Assembly (NCBI GenBank): GCA_002495885.1
Contig: DAHG01000025.1
Span: 1 to 64,000 of the forward strand
Direction of reading: 5' to 3'
DNA: 64,000 nucleotides
Origin: Methanocellaceae archaeon UBA148
Lineage (GTDB): Archaea > Halobacteriota > UBA148
In this document: positions 8,538 through 16,419 of the stretch, in pieces
How positions within the stretch are numbered: position 1 is the stretch's first letter
Layout of the letters: every line of letters begins with the position of its first letter
The notes under the pieces: generated by a model
Database searches by the model: none
The model's input: the letters and a program-made list of their open reading frames with translations, nothing else
What the model was told of the DNA's origin: nothing
Program-made: the position numbers and the translations under genes

Positions 8538-8876
8538 GTGATTAAAACGAAAAAAAATGAAAGATGCAAGGTGGAGAAAAAGCCCTTGACAAAAAAGGCT
8601 ATGGGGGAACTTCATGAGAAAATAAAAAAGGATCCAAAATTAGCAGGAGAATTCGCGAAGGATTTTGAAGGGGGTTTAGCATCACACGGCTATTTTCTCA
8701 CCGAAGAATTTCGGAAAAAGTTAATTACAGAATCCGAAAACAAAATGAAAAATGCCATGAAAAAAATTCCTGCACGTGATAAAAAGCTCAACAAGAAAGT
8801 GGAGAAGGGTGAAGTAATACAAGTAAAAGTGAAAATTGATAGGGAAAATAAAACTAAAGACATAAAAATAAGATAG
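8538..8876 (+). CDS. Small Lys-rich soluble protein of unknown function
   Basis: 112 residues if read from GTG 8538. That codon overlaps the G-rich ribosome-binding sequence GGGGGTGA, so a second GTG at 8571 (starting MEKKPLTKKAMGELHEK) is a realistic alternative. No hydrophobic segment. The middle, IKKDPKLAGEFAKDFEGG then ASHGYFLTEEFRKKL, loosely recalls Nif11/NHLP-type leader peptides (helix, then a short 'G-Y-x-L-T-E-E' turn-helix), but the match is weak. The C-terminal 45 residues are very Lys-rich. Twelve bases separate it from the TULIP-like gene, with GGGGGT before the next start, so the two form one unit. Confidence 0.55.
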   Translation: MIKTKKNERCKVEKKPLTKKAMGELHEKIKKDPKLAGEFAKDFEGGLASHGYFLTEEFRKKLITESENKMKNAMKKIPARDKKLNKKVEKGEVIQVKVKIDRENKTKDIKIR

Positions 8877-8888
8877 GGGGTCAAAGCG

Positions 8889-10448
8889 ATGAGAACTGGT
8901 AGCTATGATTTGGTTATGGAAACAAATGAAAGATTTGTTAATGAATTACTTCTGGCAGCCTATTGTATGGGTAAATTTCCAAAAAACAAGTCTGGATCAT
9001 ATACTCTGCCCATTCCGAATGTGCCAGAATCCTTGGTTGAATTTATAACCATTGATTATGACCTTGAATTCAAAGTGCCTGTTATTGATTTTATTAGTAA
9101 AGATATAACAAAAATATTACTTTCTGCAGAAACTTATCTAAATGTATTAGGTGGCATTGAGCTTAAATTAGATGTACTTTTTTCAATTGAAACATCGGTG
9201 ACATATAATCAAGCCACAAGGCAATTATCCATCGATTTTGACCACCCTAATGTGGACATTGAAATAAATGATGATAGTTTTCCCCAAAATGTATTGGATA
9301 AATTAAATGAAATACTTTCAATCGCAATTGACGAGTATTTAACTGATGAAGTATCAACCATATCCATTAGCCCTGTTCTTTATGCGCTATCGTTACCCGA
9401 CACAAGTACTGAGTTGACAATTGACTTAGGCGATATAACGGCTACAAACAATATCGCTGCAGTGAGTTTTAATTTTTTAGGTTACCATGGCGGCAATATC
9501 CATAATGTCGCTGATTTTACTGGTGGAAGTGATTTTTCGGCTGGAATTAGCGAAAGCGCAATGCATAGAGTCTTTGATTTTTGGTGGAAGCATACAACAT
9601 ATTCCAAGAGTATTGCCAAGGATAAAAGCCAATCTTTGGATACATCAAAATATGATTCCTGGTTTGACTGGATTTTGGCTGCTATTGCTGTGTTATTTCC
9701 GGGCCTTGGCACCATCATATCTGTTGTAGCAAGTAGTATGATTGATATTGATGAATTAAGAGTAGATTATGGTGGAAAAATTAATTTCTGGAAACCAGAA
9801 TTCGATTTGCTGAACGGGAATAAAATACGCGCTTCTGGTGAAGTTGAGGCGGATCTTAGTGTTAAACTTTTCGTGAAAATTGTCATAAATTATCTGTTTG
9901 GAAGTGATACCTACAACAAGAAAATCGGAAGTTTTAGCGTTAAAAATATGTCGATAAACTATTCGGCACTAGGGACTGTATACCTCGATAATCAAAACAG
10001 GTTAATGGCGGATATTGAAGATATGGATATCTCATTAGGAGCTATGGGGTGGCTCACTGGGGCACCAGAGTTTTTAATTGAAGCCGTATTAAACTGGTTA
10101 GTTGATAAAATGATTGACGAATTGCCACCAATAGTGTTGTCATCGCCGTTGATTTCTGTAGACGTTCCAGATACCCAATTATCATTGGGCATTGACTCAG
10201 CAAAACTTGAAGTAACCGATGCTGAGGCTATTGTTAATGTCGATCTTAGAATTAATGGATTGGGGAATTATTGCAGTCCTTTATATATTGCAAATCGAAA
10301 CCGTGCATGTCTTGAAGTTCATGAAAGAGATTGTGCTTGGGTGGACAAGATGTTAGAAGAGCATAAAGTCCCTTACTTTTTCTTAGATGACGCCCATAAA
10401 GACGGGTATGATAATTGCCATTATTGCTTGGAGGGTTCAGAGAGGTGA
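8889..10448 (+). CDS. TULIP-like lipid-binding-fold protein with C-terminal Cys/His module
   Basis: 519 residues with no signal peptide. The opening (YDLVMETNERFVNELLLAAY, residues 6-25), followed by long alternating amphipathic strands and helices in two halves, resembles tubular lipid-binding (TULIP/P47-like) proteins; this is a judgement from sequence texture. Residues about 258-285 form a hydrophobic hairpin (WILAAIAVLFPGLGTIISVV) that could enter a membrane. The tail from about residue 468 is a separate module with H478, C482, C510 and C513 (VHERDCAW ... GYDNCHYCLEG), like the Ada-type or 'GY-x-x-C-x-x-C' metal-binding tails on many bacterial proteins. Start ATG 8889 has GGGGGT nearby. 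Paired with the preceding small gene; no other partner is visible. Confidence 0.5.
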   Translation: MRTGSYDLVMETNERFVNELLLAAYCMGKFPKNKSGSYTLPIPNVPESLVEFITIDYDLEFKVPVIDFISKDITKILLSAETYLNVLGGIELKLDVLFSIETSVTYNQATRQLSIDFDHPNVDIEINDDSFPQNVLDKLNEILSIAIDEYLTDEVSTISISPVLYALSLPDTSTELTIDLGDITATNNIAAVSFNFLGYHGGNIHNVADFTGGSDFSAGISESAMHRVFDFWWKHTTYSKSIAKDKSQSLDTSKYDSWFDWILAAIAVLFPGLGTIISVVASSMIDIDELRVDYGGKINFWKPEFDLLNGNKIRASGEVEADLSVKLFVKIVINYLFGSDTYNKKIGSFSVKNMSINYSALGTVYLDNQNRLMADIEDMDISLGAMGWLTGAPEFLIEAVLNWLVDKMIDELPPIVLSSPLISVDVPDTQLSLGIDSAKLEVTDAEAIVNVDLRINGLGNYCSPLYIANRNRACLEVHERDCAWVDKMLEEHKVPYFFLDDAHKDGYDNCHYCLEGSER

Positions 10449-10670
10449 TTTTTGGCTTTGGTTATTTTAGCTATGCTACGGGCGCCAAATTCGGTTAACT
10501 TCAAATGCGTTTGGTGAATGATATCCACACGTTTGAGGGTTCTTTATCAATTTAACTTATTTGTGCGTCGCGGTATGAATGAATTATTTAGTTTAGAATG
10601 CATTCTGTGGTTGCTTCGCAACCTTCTCCCTCGGGATACATGACAGAGAATAAATGGATAATCAGCTCCG

Positions 10671-10725
10671 AAATCGATTAATCTACTTTAACTTTCGCTA
10701 TGCTATGAACGTAACGTAAGCATTT
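10671..10725. repeat. Dispersed upstream element, copy A
   Basis: A 32-bp core at 10671-10702 (AAATCGATTAAT then ACTTTAACTTTCGCTATG, separated by two variable bases) matches 30 of 32 bases with copy B at 33050-33081. Further downstream both copies have GTAA-N-GTAAGCA. Each copy lies 130-190 bp before a gene for membrane-associated proteins. Confidence 0.65.
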
Positions 10726-10796
10726 TACGATCAAATTAAGAAAAATGGTATCCGCTCTGGGAAAATTAAATCACTCGAAACTAATGTCTCAAAAGC

Positions 10797-10812
10797 TTTA
10801 AGTATACTTAAA
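10797..10812. promoter_or_regulatory. Perfect 16-bp palindrome, candidate operator of the Mrp operon
   Basis: TTTAAGTATACTTAAA is exactly self-complementary and lies 45 bp before the TTG start of mnhE, within the zone where the TATA box would sit. A dimeric regulator bound here would block TBP/TFB. The symmetry is seen directly; the role is inferred. Confidence 0.5.
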
Positions 10813-10856
10813 ATCAAGAGATTTAAAAATTAGCAAACTTTGGCGGAGATGGCAAA

Positions 10857-11378
10857 TTGGTCAGAAACGCGAAACAAGACAAGGTAGGTATTCTGCTGAC
10901 GTTCATCATCATGTTCGTACTTTGGGCGGTATTGTCAACGCTTTTCGATATCGTCCATCTTTCCTTAGGCGCCCTCTGCTCCCTACTTGTAGCATACTTT
11001 TCCTATGATCTACTGATAAGACCTAGTGGGAGTGTCAAACATGTCTCAGATATATTGAGAAATTCTCTCAGATTCTTCATGTATACTTTCTGGCTCCTAG
11101 GTCAGGTCATCCACTCCAACATCGATGTCGTGCGCATAGTGTTGGATCCAAAACTGCCGATATCTCCTCAAATCATAAAGTTTAACTCAGACCTTCCGCA
11201 CGATGTTGCACTCGCCACTCTAGCAAACTCAATCACACTAACTCCAGGCACTTTGACTCTGGATATCGATGAAAATAAGACGTATTATATCCATTGCCTC
11301 ACAAAAAGACAGGGAGACCAGCTTTTAGAAGGGGATATGCAGGCAAGGGTAGCCGCTATCTACGGTGGTGGTTCCTAG
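10857..11378 (+). CDS. mnhE: Mrp/Mbh-type antiporter subunit E
   Basis: First gene of the operon, equivalent to MnhE/MrpE and to MbhA of membrane-bound hydrogenases. The 173 residues have two or three N-terminal membrane helices (about 12-50), then a conserved cytoplasmic part with LDPKLPISPQI, TLANSITLTPGTLTLDI and YYIHCL, which are hallmark MrpE motifs. It begins with TTG 10857, set 7 nt after GGAGAT. The protein stabilises the antiporter assembly. Its stop adjoins the ATG of mnhF, so translation is coupled along the E-F-G start of the operon. Confidence 0.88.
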   Translation: MVRNAKQDKVGILLTFIIMFVLWAVLSTLFDIVHLSLGALCSLLVAYFSYDLLIRPSGSVKHVSDILRNSLRFFMYTFWLLGQVIHSNIDVVRIVLDPKLPISPQIIKFNSDLPHDVALATLANSITLTPGTLTLDIDENKTYYIHCLTKRQGDQLLEGDMQARVAAIYGGGS

Positions 11379-11651
11379 ATGATGGTCGAGGCCTTTCAGT
11401 TGACAGGCATGTTGCTAACCTTGGCAGCAGCTCTGTCCCTCTATAGGGTTCTACAAGGGCCGACCATCGCAGATCGGATCGTTGCCGTGAATGTGATTGG
11501 CACTTATGCCTTGATCGCGTTAGTTCTTGTTGCCTATATCAGTAGTGAGCAGTTGTTTTTCATCGATATCGCACTAACATATGCCTTACTGAACTTCATG
11601 CTGTCGATTGTTGCCGCAAGATACCTAGGGACTGGGAGGATATTTGGATGA
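11379..11651 (+). CDS. mnhF: Mrp/Mbh-type antiporter subunit F
   Basis: 90 residues in three transmembrane helices, the expected size for MnhF/MrpF (MbhB). Diagnostic is LQGPTIADRIVAVNVIGTYA between helices 1 and 2, with the conserved Asp-Arg, followed by FFIDIALTYALLNF. It starts immediately after the mnhE stop and overlaps mnhG by 4 bp. In the Mrp complex F and G sit beside E. The Asp in IADR and the Asp in FFID are the usual conserved acids of the family. Confidence 0.9.
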   Translation: MMVEAFQLTGMLLTLAAALSLYRVLQGPTIADRIVAVNVIGTYALIALVLVAYISSEQLFFIDIALTYALLNFMLSIVAARYLGTGRIFG

Positions 11652-12013
11652 TGCTGCCTGACATCGTGTCGGTTATGCTTGACATCACGTCGATTATCTT
11701 CCTCTTCGCAGGGGTATTCTTCTTCATGGCAGGGTCGATAGGCCTGAATAGAATGGTAGACGTGTACACAAGACTACACGCTACTACCAAATGTGATACG
11801 CTGGGGCAGGCATTGGTCTTGATTGGGGTTATGTTGTACGAGGGGTGGACGCTCGTAAGCATCAAGCTCTTCTTGATAATAGTATTCGTCTTAGTAACAA
11901 ACCCAACCGCCGCACATGCTCTGGCAAAAGGTGCATACTTGTATGGGGTAAAACCATGCGACCAGACGGGCATAGACATGTACAAAGAAAGAGCTGAGGA
12001 GATGTTATCATGA
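11648..12013 (+). CDS. mnhG: Mrp/Mbh-type antiporter subunit G
   Basis: 121 residues with three membrane helices and the family signature FFMAGSIGLNRMVDVYTRLHA-TTKCDTLGQALVLIG, in which the Arg-x-x-Asp and His-Ala positions are typical of MnhG/MrpG (MbhC). Overlaps mnhF by 4 bp and the next gene by 4 bp. The C-terminal 20 residues (DQTGIDMYKERAEEM) are polar and probably cytoplasmic. It completes the E-F-G trio that opens both Mrp-type antiporters and energy-converting hydrogenase complexes. Confidence 0.9.
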   Translation: MMLPDIVSVMLDITSIIFLFAGVFFFMAGSIGLNRMVDVYTRLHATTKCDTLGQALVLIGVMLYEGWTLVSIKLFLIIVFVLVTNPTAAHALAKGAYLYGVKPCDQTGIDMYKERAEEMLS

Positions 12014-12261
12014 TATGGGGGCCTGACATCTTTATCCTGGCCATCTTAGTGGTCCTCGCTATTGCGGCAGTCATCAGCAGGGACTTGCTTGTTGCAACGG
12101 TCATCTTCTCTGGCTACAGTTTGCTCATGGCAGTGGCATACGTTCAGCTTAATTCCCCTGATGTGGGTTTCACTGAGGCAGCGGTTGGGGCTGGGGTTAC
12201 GACCGTCTTGTTCATCCTAACTATCGCTAGGACAGCTAGAATGGAGGAGGATGGAAGTTGA
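12010..12261 (+). CDS. MbhD-like / MnhB N-terminal-domain subunit
   Basis: 83 residues, three membrane helices. The motif VQLNSPDVGFTEAAVGAGV is the DUF4040/MbhD signature that in bacterial Mrp is part of the long MrpA C-terminus. A separate short gene is typical of the archaeal Mbh/Mbs and Mrp-Mbh group. Conserved E in FTEAAVG is thought to lie on the ion path in MrpA/MbhD. Start ATG 12010 overlaps mnhG by 4 bp, and the next gene overlaps it by 4 bp. Confidence 0.85.
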   Translation: MIWGPDIFILAILVVLAIAAVISRDLLVATVIFSGYSLLMAVAYVQLNSPDVGFTEAAVGAGVTTVLFILTIARTARMEEDGS

Positions 12262-12524
12262 AAATCATTCCGTCTATATTCATATTGTTCATCGGGGTAA
12301 TGCTCGCGGCAGCTGTGGCAGGCATGCCAGAGTTTGGTGACCCTAATTCTCCAGCGAACACGCATATCGTACCATATTATAGGGAGAATAGCCTTGAAGA
12401 GACAGGTGTCACTGAAATAGTGACGTCAATCGTTGTTTCCTACAGGGGATATGATACCTTCGGTGAGGTCACGGTGATATTTACCGCCGGAACGGGAGTT
12501 ATAGCGCTCCTCGGGAGGAAGTAG
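12258..12524 (+). CDS. MbhE-like subunit
   Basis: 88 residues beginning at TTG 12258, overlapping the previous gene by 4 bp. One N-terminal helix, a polar loop (EFGDPNSPANTHIVPYY), then TEIVTSIVVSYRGYDTFGEV and a second helix. The 'V-T-x-I-V-x-x-Y-R-G-x-D-T-x-G-E' block identifies the MbhE/MrpA C-terminal module. As in Mbh, the MrpA tail is split here into two small proteins (this one and the preceding one). Confidence 0.85.
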   Translation: MKIIPSIFILFIGVMLAAAVAGMPEFGDPNSPANTHIVPYYRENSLEETGVTEIVTSIVVSYRGYDTFGEVTVIFTAGTGVIALLGRK

Positions 12525-12525
12525 C

Positions 12526-12954
12526 TTGTCAGAGTCGCTTTTTGGAGAGGATGTAATCGTTAGAACGATTGCAAGACTAGTGGCCCCCTTTATACAGCTG
12601 TTCGGACTCTATGTTCTCATGCATGGTCATGTATCTCCTGGAGGTGGCTTCCAGGCTGGCGTGATCATTGCATCCAGCTTCATCCTGCTCGCTCTGGCAC
12701 TTGGCTTGCCTGAGTCGAAGGAGAGGTTCAAAAAGACTATACGATTGCCCATGGAGAGTTCTGGCCCTTTAATCTTTGCATTGATTGGGGTAACATGCAT
12801 TTTGGCCGGAGGGTATTACTTGCAATATGGGATTGCGTTTCTGTTCCCCCCTGCCGTGGTCAGTGCGATACTGATCTCAGCAGTTGAGATCGGCATCGGA
12901 ATCACTGTCCTGGCAATGATTGTAACGATCTTTTACGCGATGGCAGGTGATTAG
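12526..12954 (+). CDS. mnhB: Mrp antiporter subunit B
   Basis: 142 residues from TTG 12526, one base after the previous stop. Four membrane helices with the MnhB/MbhF signature: VIVRTIARLVAPFIQLFGLY, then HGHVSPGGGFQAGVIIASS. The His and Gly-rich stretch in helix 2 is strongly conserved. In Mbh and Mrp it packs between subunit C and the E-F-G group. It is directly followed, without a gap, by the GTG of mnhC. Confidence 0.9.
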   Translation: MSESLFGEDVIVRTIARLVAPFIQLFGLYVLMHGHVSPGGGFQAGVIIASSFILLALALGLPESKERFKKTIRLPMESSGPLIFALIGVTCILAGGYYLQYGIAFLFPPAVVSAILISAVEIGIGITVLAMIVTIFYAMAGD

Positions 12955-13320
12955 GTGGTCAACTTTGGGTTCTTGCTTGGGCACTATAATTATTGGGCTG
13001 TGGTTGTCCTTTTCCTGATCGGGCTTTACGCGATGATCGTGAAGAAGAATTTGATCAAGAAATTCATGGGACTAAACATCATGGATACGTCGATTTTCCT
13101 GTTTTACATCTCCATGGGAGATGTTGAAGGGGGGGTTTCGCCGATCATTGCACATGGGGGGGGTTCAGACGTCATCTATGTGAATCCCCTGCCCTCCGTG
13201 CTCATCCTCACTGCAATAGTGGTGGCCATTAGCACGACAGCCCTTGCTCTTAGCCTGATAATCAAGATCTATGAAGAATATGGGACTCTTGACTCAGATA
13301 GATTGGTGGAGTTGATGTGA
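12955..13320 (+). CDS. mnhC: Mrp antiporter subunit C (NuoK-like)
   Basis: 121 residues, three membrane helices, homologous to NuoK and MbhG. Starts with GTG 12955 and ends overlapping mnhD by 4 bp (ATGA). Visible motifs: GLYAMIVKKNLIKKFMGLNI, MDTSIFLFYISMG, and VNPLPSVLILTAIVVAISTTA, where the 'N-P-L-P-x-x-L-x-L-T-A-I-V' block is the family hallmark. It carries a conserved acidic/Pro-rich path joining the B and D subunits. Confidence 0.92.
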   Translation: MVNFGFLLGHYNYWAVVVLFLIGLYAMIVKKNLIKKFMGLNIMDTSIFLFYISMGDVEGGVSPIIAHGGGSDVIYVNPLPSVLILTAIVVAISTTALALSLIIKIYEEYGTLDSDRLVELM

Positions 13321-14828
13321 TGACTTGGGCTTCACATCTACCAATAATTGTAGTGCTGATACCACTGCTAACAGCATACATAACTCCCATGCTTGGATGG
13401 ATGGACAAGAGAATCTGCAATCCACTAGTGATAGTTTCTACGAGTTTCGCATTTATTGCATCCCTCCTTCTGGCAAGATCAGTGCTGACTAGGGGGGTAA
13501 TCTCTTATCATATGGGTGGATTTGCGCCTCCGTTTGGAATAGCGTTGGTCGTTGACTATTTCGGCGCATACATGTGCATCGTAATCTCATTTCTCACTTT
13601 GATGGCAGCGATATATTCCAGGGAATATATTGCTAAGGAACTGCATGAATCCAAGACTGCCCCCTATTACACCCTATTGATGCTAATGACGGGCGGTATG
13701 ATGGGTGCATCGGTCACTGGGGACTTGTTCAACATGTTCGTCTTCTTCGAGATACTGTCGATATCCTCCTATGCCTTGGTGGCGATCACAGGAAAAAAAG
13801 TTGCGATCTTGGCAAGTTATAAATACTTGCTATTAGGGGCAATAGGCACCAGTTTTACGCTGGTAGGTATAGCCTATCTCTACATACTCACTGGCACGCT
13901 GAATATGGCAGATTTGTCAGTAAGATTGGCAAGTTTGTATGGTGTCGGGAGAAGTTCTTGGACCCTCCTAGTGGCGTTAGCCTTCTTCATGGTGGGCTAC
14001 AGCATCAAAGCTGCACTATTCCCGCTGCACACATGGTTGCCAGATGCTCATTCCATGGCGCCATCATCGATAAGCGCTGTTCTCTCAGGAATATTAATAA
14101 AAGTGGGAGCATTGGCCCTCATTCGAGTGCTATTCAACATATTTCAACCAGAATTTGTCGTCGAAACGATTCCTGTTACATCTATGATCTCATGGATGGC
14201 TGCAGTAGCGATCATCGTGGGTTCATTGTTTGCGATATCTCAGGTTGACCTAAAGCGGATGTTGGCATACTCTAGCGTAGCCCACATAGGTTTTATAATA
14301 TTGGGTGTAGGGTTGGCTACAGGATATGGGACAACGGGGGGCATATTGCATATATTTAATCACGCGATGGCGAAAGGATGTCTATTCCTTTGCGCTGGTG
14401 CAATCATCTACAAAACCGGGCTAAGGAATATTGATGACCTTGCTGGGTTAGGGAACAAAATGCCATTCACAATGGCTGCATTTACGATAGCTGCATTATC
14501 GATGATTGGAATTCCACCGACTGCAGGGTTTATCAGTAAATTTTATCTCGGTCTGGGCGCTCTAGAAACAGGAACGTGGTCAGGATGGGTGTTTATTGGG
14601 GCTATACTGCTTGGCAGCCTCTTGACTGCCATATTCTACATGAGGGTCATTAACAACATATACTTCAAAGAACCCCTTCACCGTGAAGATGTTCAAAGAG
14701 ACGAAACCCCTCTTGGAATGCTCATACCTATCTTGATCTTAGCCGGGGGGTGTGTGATCTTTGGCATATTTCCAAGGATACCCTTGTCTTTGGCGGAGCC
14801 AGCAGCTAAATTGTTGTTGGGAATATGA
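13317..14828 (+). CDS. mnhD: Mrp antiporter subunit D, first of four antiporter-like subunits
   Basis: 503 residues, about 14 membrane helices, of the NuoL/M/N-MrpD family that moves protons or Na+. Ion-path residues are present: E145 in TM5 (FVFFEILSISSYA), K231 in TM7 (SIKAALFPLHTWLPDAH), the TM8 lysine in SGILIKVGALALIRV, and the TM12-region lysine in HAMAKGCLFLCAGA. It corresponds to MnhD/MbhH. The last codons are caught in a 19-bp tandem duplication (14813-14850), after which the operon continues with a further ribosome-binding site. Confidence 0.92.
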   Translation: MMTWASHLPIIVVLIPLLTAYITPMLGWMDKRICNPLVIVSTSFAFIASLLLARSVLTRGVISYHMGGFAPPFGIALVVDYFGAYMCIVISFLTLMAAIYSREYIAKELHESKTAPYYTLLMLMTGGMMGASVTGDLFNMFVFFEILSISSYALVAITGKKVAILASYKYLLLGAIGTSFTLVGIAYLYILTGTLNMADLSVRLASLYGVGRSSWTLLVALAFFMVGYSIKAALFPLHTWLPDAHSMAPSSISAVLSGILIKVGALALIRVLFNIFQPEFVVETIPVTSMISWMAAVAIIVGSLFAISQVDLKRMLAYSSVAHIGFIILGVGLATGYGTTGGILHIFNHAMAKGCLFLCAGAIIYKTGLRNIDDLAGLGNKMPFTMAAFTIAALSMIGIPPTAGFISKFYLGLGALETGTWSGWVFIGAILLGSLLTAIFYMRVINNIYFKEPLHREDVQRDETPLGMLIPILILAGGCVIFGIFPRIPLSLAEPAAKLLLGI

Positions 14829-14850
14829 AAAGTTGTTGGGAATATGAAAA
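14813..14850. repeat. Perfect tandem 19-bp duplication at the mnhD stop codon
   Basis: GTTGTTGGGAATATGAAAA occurs twice back to back (14813-14831 and 14832-14850). The first copy holds the last sense codons and TGA of mnhD; the second repeats them in non-coding sequence. It is a clean, recent-looking duplication. Confidence 0.9.
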
Positions 14851-14855
14851 CAAAG

Positions 14856-14904
14856 AATATATATGCAAGTATGTCGTGTCATTTCGTACAAATTTGGGAG
14901 GAGG
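14856..14904 (+). promoter_or_regulatory. Possible internal promoter plus strong Shine-Dalgarno before the second antiporter gene
   Basis: AATATATATG at 14856-14865 is a good archaeal TATA box and lies about 50 bp before ATG 14913. GGGAGGAGG at 14896-14904 is the strongest ribosome-binding site in the operon. Together they could raise expression of the three extra antiporter subunits relative to the first eight genes. Confidence 0.4.
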
Positions 14905-14912
14905 AATGAAAG

Positions 14913-16406
14913 ATGATTATAATTTCTTGTTTACCTGTCATAGCTTTACTTTCCCCGCTAATAGGCGGCATCATAGCATATCAAGCAGGAAAGATATCTG
15001 AAACTGCCCGAGATCTTATATCAATTGTAGCAGCCATAGTCTCCTTTATTGTTATCGTGGCAATGGTTCCCACTATATTGAATGGCAATACTATAGAATA
15101 TAGTTTCTATTATACTGCGATCTCAACCTTACCCATTGCATTCAGGGTGGGCCCATTCCCTCTTTTTCTAGGTTTGGTGATCTCTTTCGCTTGGATACTA
15201 TCTGCGGTCTACTCTCACAGGTACATGGAACGTCTACATTCAAGAAACAGGTTCTGTCTCTTCATGTCTCTGACGCTCAGTGCGGTGATAGGCACCTTGT
15301 TCGCAAAAAACATGTTTGCGTTGTTCATATTCTTTGAGATAACGCTGTTTACGTCCTACGTGCTAGTCATCCATGAGGAAACACCTGAAGCCATGGCTGC
15401 AGGAAAGAAGTATCTGTTTTTGGGTCTTGCTACAGGTCTTGTCATGTTTTTTGGCATACTCCTCGTATACCTACAGGTTGGCACCTTGGATCTTGGCAAA
15501 AGAGGAATACTTGACGGAGTCCATGGTAACATTCTTTATGTCATACTTTTCACTCTTTTAGTTGGTGCCCTGTTCAAAGCTGGCATGTTTCCCCTTCACG
15601 TATGGTTGCATTCTGCGCATCCCATAGCGCCGTCTCCAGCTAGTGCGGTACTATCTGGTGTGGTGGTCAAAGAGGGTTGCTACGTCATGATAAGAATCCT
15701 GTATGATATATTTGGCGTGAATCTACTGAAGACTATGTTGGTGAGCAATTGGTTGGTTTTACTTGGCGGGTTATCCATATTCTTCGGATCAGCGATGGCA
15801 ATCAGACAACACGACCTGAAAACGATGCTAGCTTATTCGACTGTCAGCAAGGTGGGTTACATCTTTCTGGGTGCAGCATTGCTGACGCCAACAGGACTGC
15901 AGGGGGCGATGGTACAAATCTTCCATCACTTGCTGGCTAAAAGCGCCTTGTTCTTCTGTGCTGGTGCTTTGATATACAAGGCAGGGATCAGGGACATCGA
16001 TCAGATGGCTGGGATAGGAAAGAAGATGCCGATTACGATGATGGTATTTACGATAGCTGCCCTCTCGATGATAGGGGTACCTCCATTGGTGGGTTTCGCT
16101 AGCAAGTGGTATATCGTCCTTGGTGCCCTTGAAGCAGGAAGACCACTTGCCATTGGATTCGGGTTAGTCTTGATGCTGAGCAGTTTGATGAATGCAATCT
16201 ATTTTATACCGATAATCATCAACGCATTCTTCACTGGGGAGTCTGAGCATGGTGAACACAAAGAAGTAAGGCCTGATGATGTTCCGCTATCCATGGCGGT
16301 GCCCATGGTGATACTGGCGATAGGGATCATTGTATTTGGAGTGCTTTCAGCTACAACATCTGTGGTCGTGATAAAACCAACGGTTAATGCGATGATGGGA
16401 TTGTGA
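14913..16406 (+). CDS. Second antiporter-like subunit (MrpD/NuoN type)
   Basis: 497 residues, about 14 membrane helices. Key residues are kept: E142 (FFEITLFTSYVLV), K222 in TM7 (LFKAGMFPLHVWLHSAH), the TM8 lysine (SGVVVKEGCYVMIR) and the TM12-region lysine (FHHLLAKSALFFCAGA). It should therefore be ion-translocating. Start ATG 14913 is used because the ATG at 14906 is out of frame. Most similar in design to the preceding gene, from which it probably arose by duplication. Thirteen bases separate it from the third copy. Confidence 0.9.
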   Translation: MIIISCLPVIALLSPLIGGIIAYQAGKISETARDLISIVAAIVSFIVIVAMVPTILNGNTIEYSFYYTAISTLPIAFRVGPFPLFLGLVISFAWILSAVYSHRYMERLHSRNRFCLFMSLTLSAVIGTLFAKNMFALFIFFEITLFTSYVLVIHEETPEAMAAGKKYLFLGLATGLVMFFGILLVYLQVGTLDLGKRGILDGVHGNILYVILFTLLVGALFKAGMFPLHVWLHSAHPIAPSPASAVLSGVVVKEGCYVMIRILYDIFGVNLLKTMLVSNWLVLLGGLSIFFGSAMAIRQHDLKTMLAYSTVSKVGYIFLGAALLTPTGLQGAMVQIFHHLLAKSALFFCAGALIYKAGIRDIDQMAGIGKKMPITMMVFTIAALSMIGVPPLVGFASKWYIVLGALEAGRPLAIGFGLVLMLSSLMNAIYFIPIIINAFFTGESEHGEHKEVRPDDVPLSMAVPMVILAIGIIVFGVLSATTSVVVIKPTVNAMMGL

Positions 16407-16419
16407 GGAGGAGCATCAC

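Larger units (their letters stand above)
10449..10856. other. 408-bp promoter region of the Mrp-like operon
   Basis: No gene seen. The region holds a copy of a dispersed element (10671-10725), a perfect 16-bp palindrome (10797-10812) and A/T-rich sequence suitable for a TATA box. A GGAGAT at 10844-10849 is the ribosome-binding site for the first operon gene. Its length and structure suggest that control of the downstream operon is exercised here. Confidence 0.5.
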
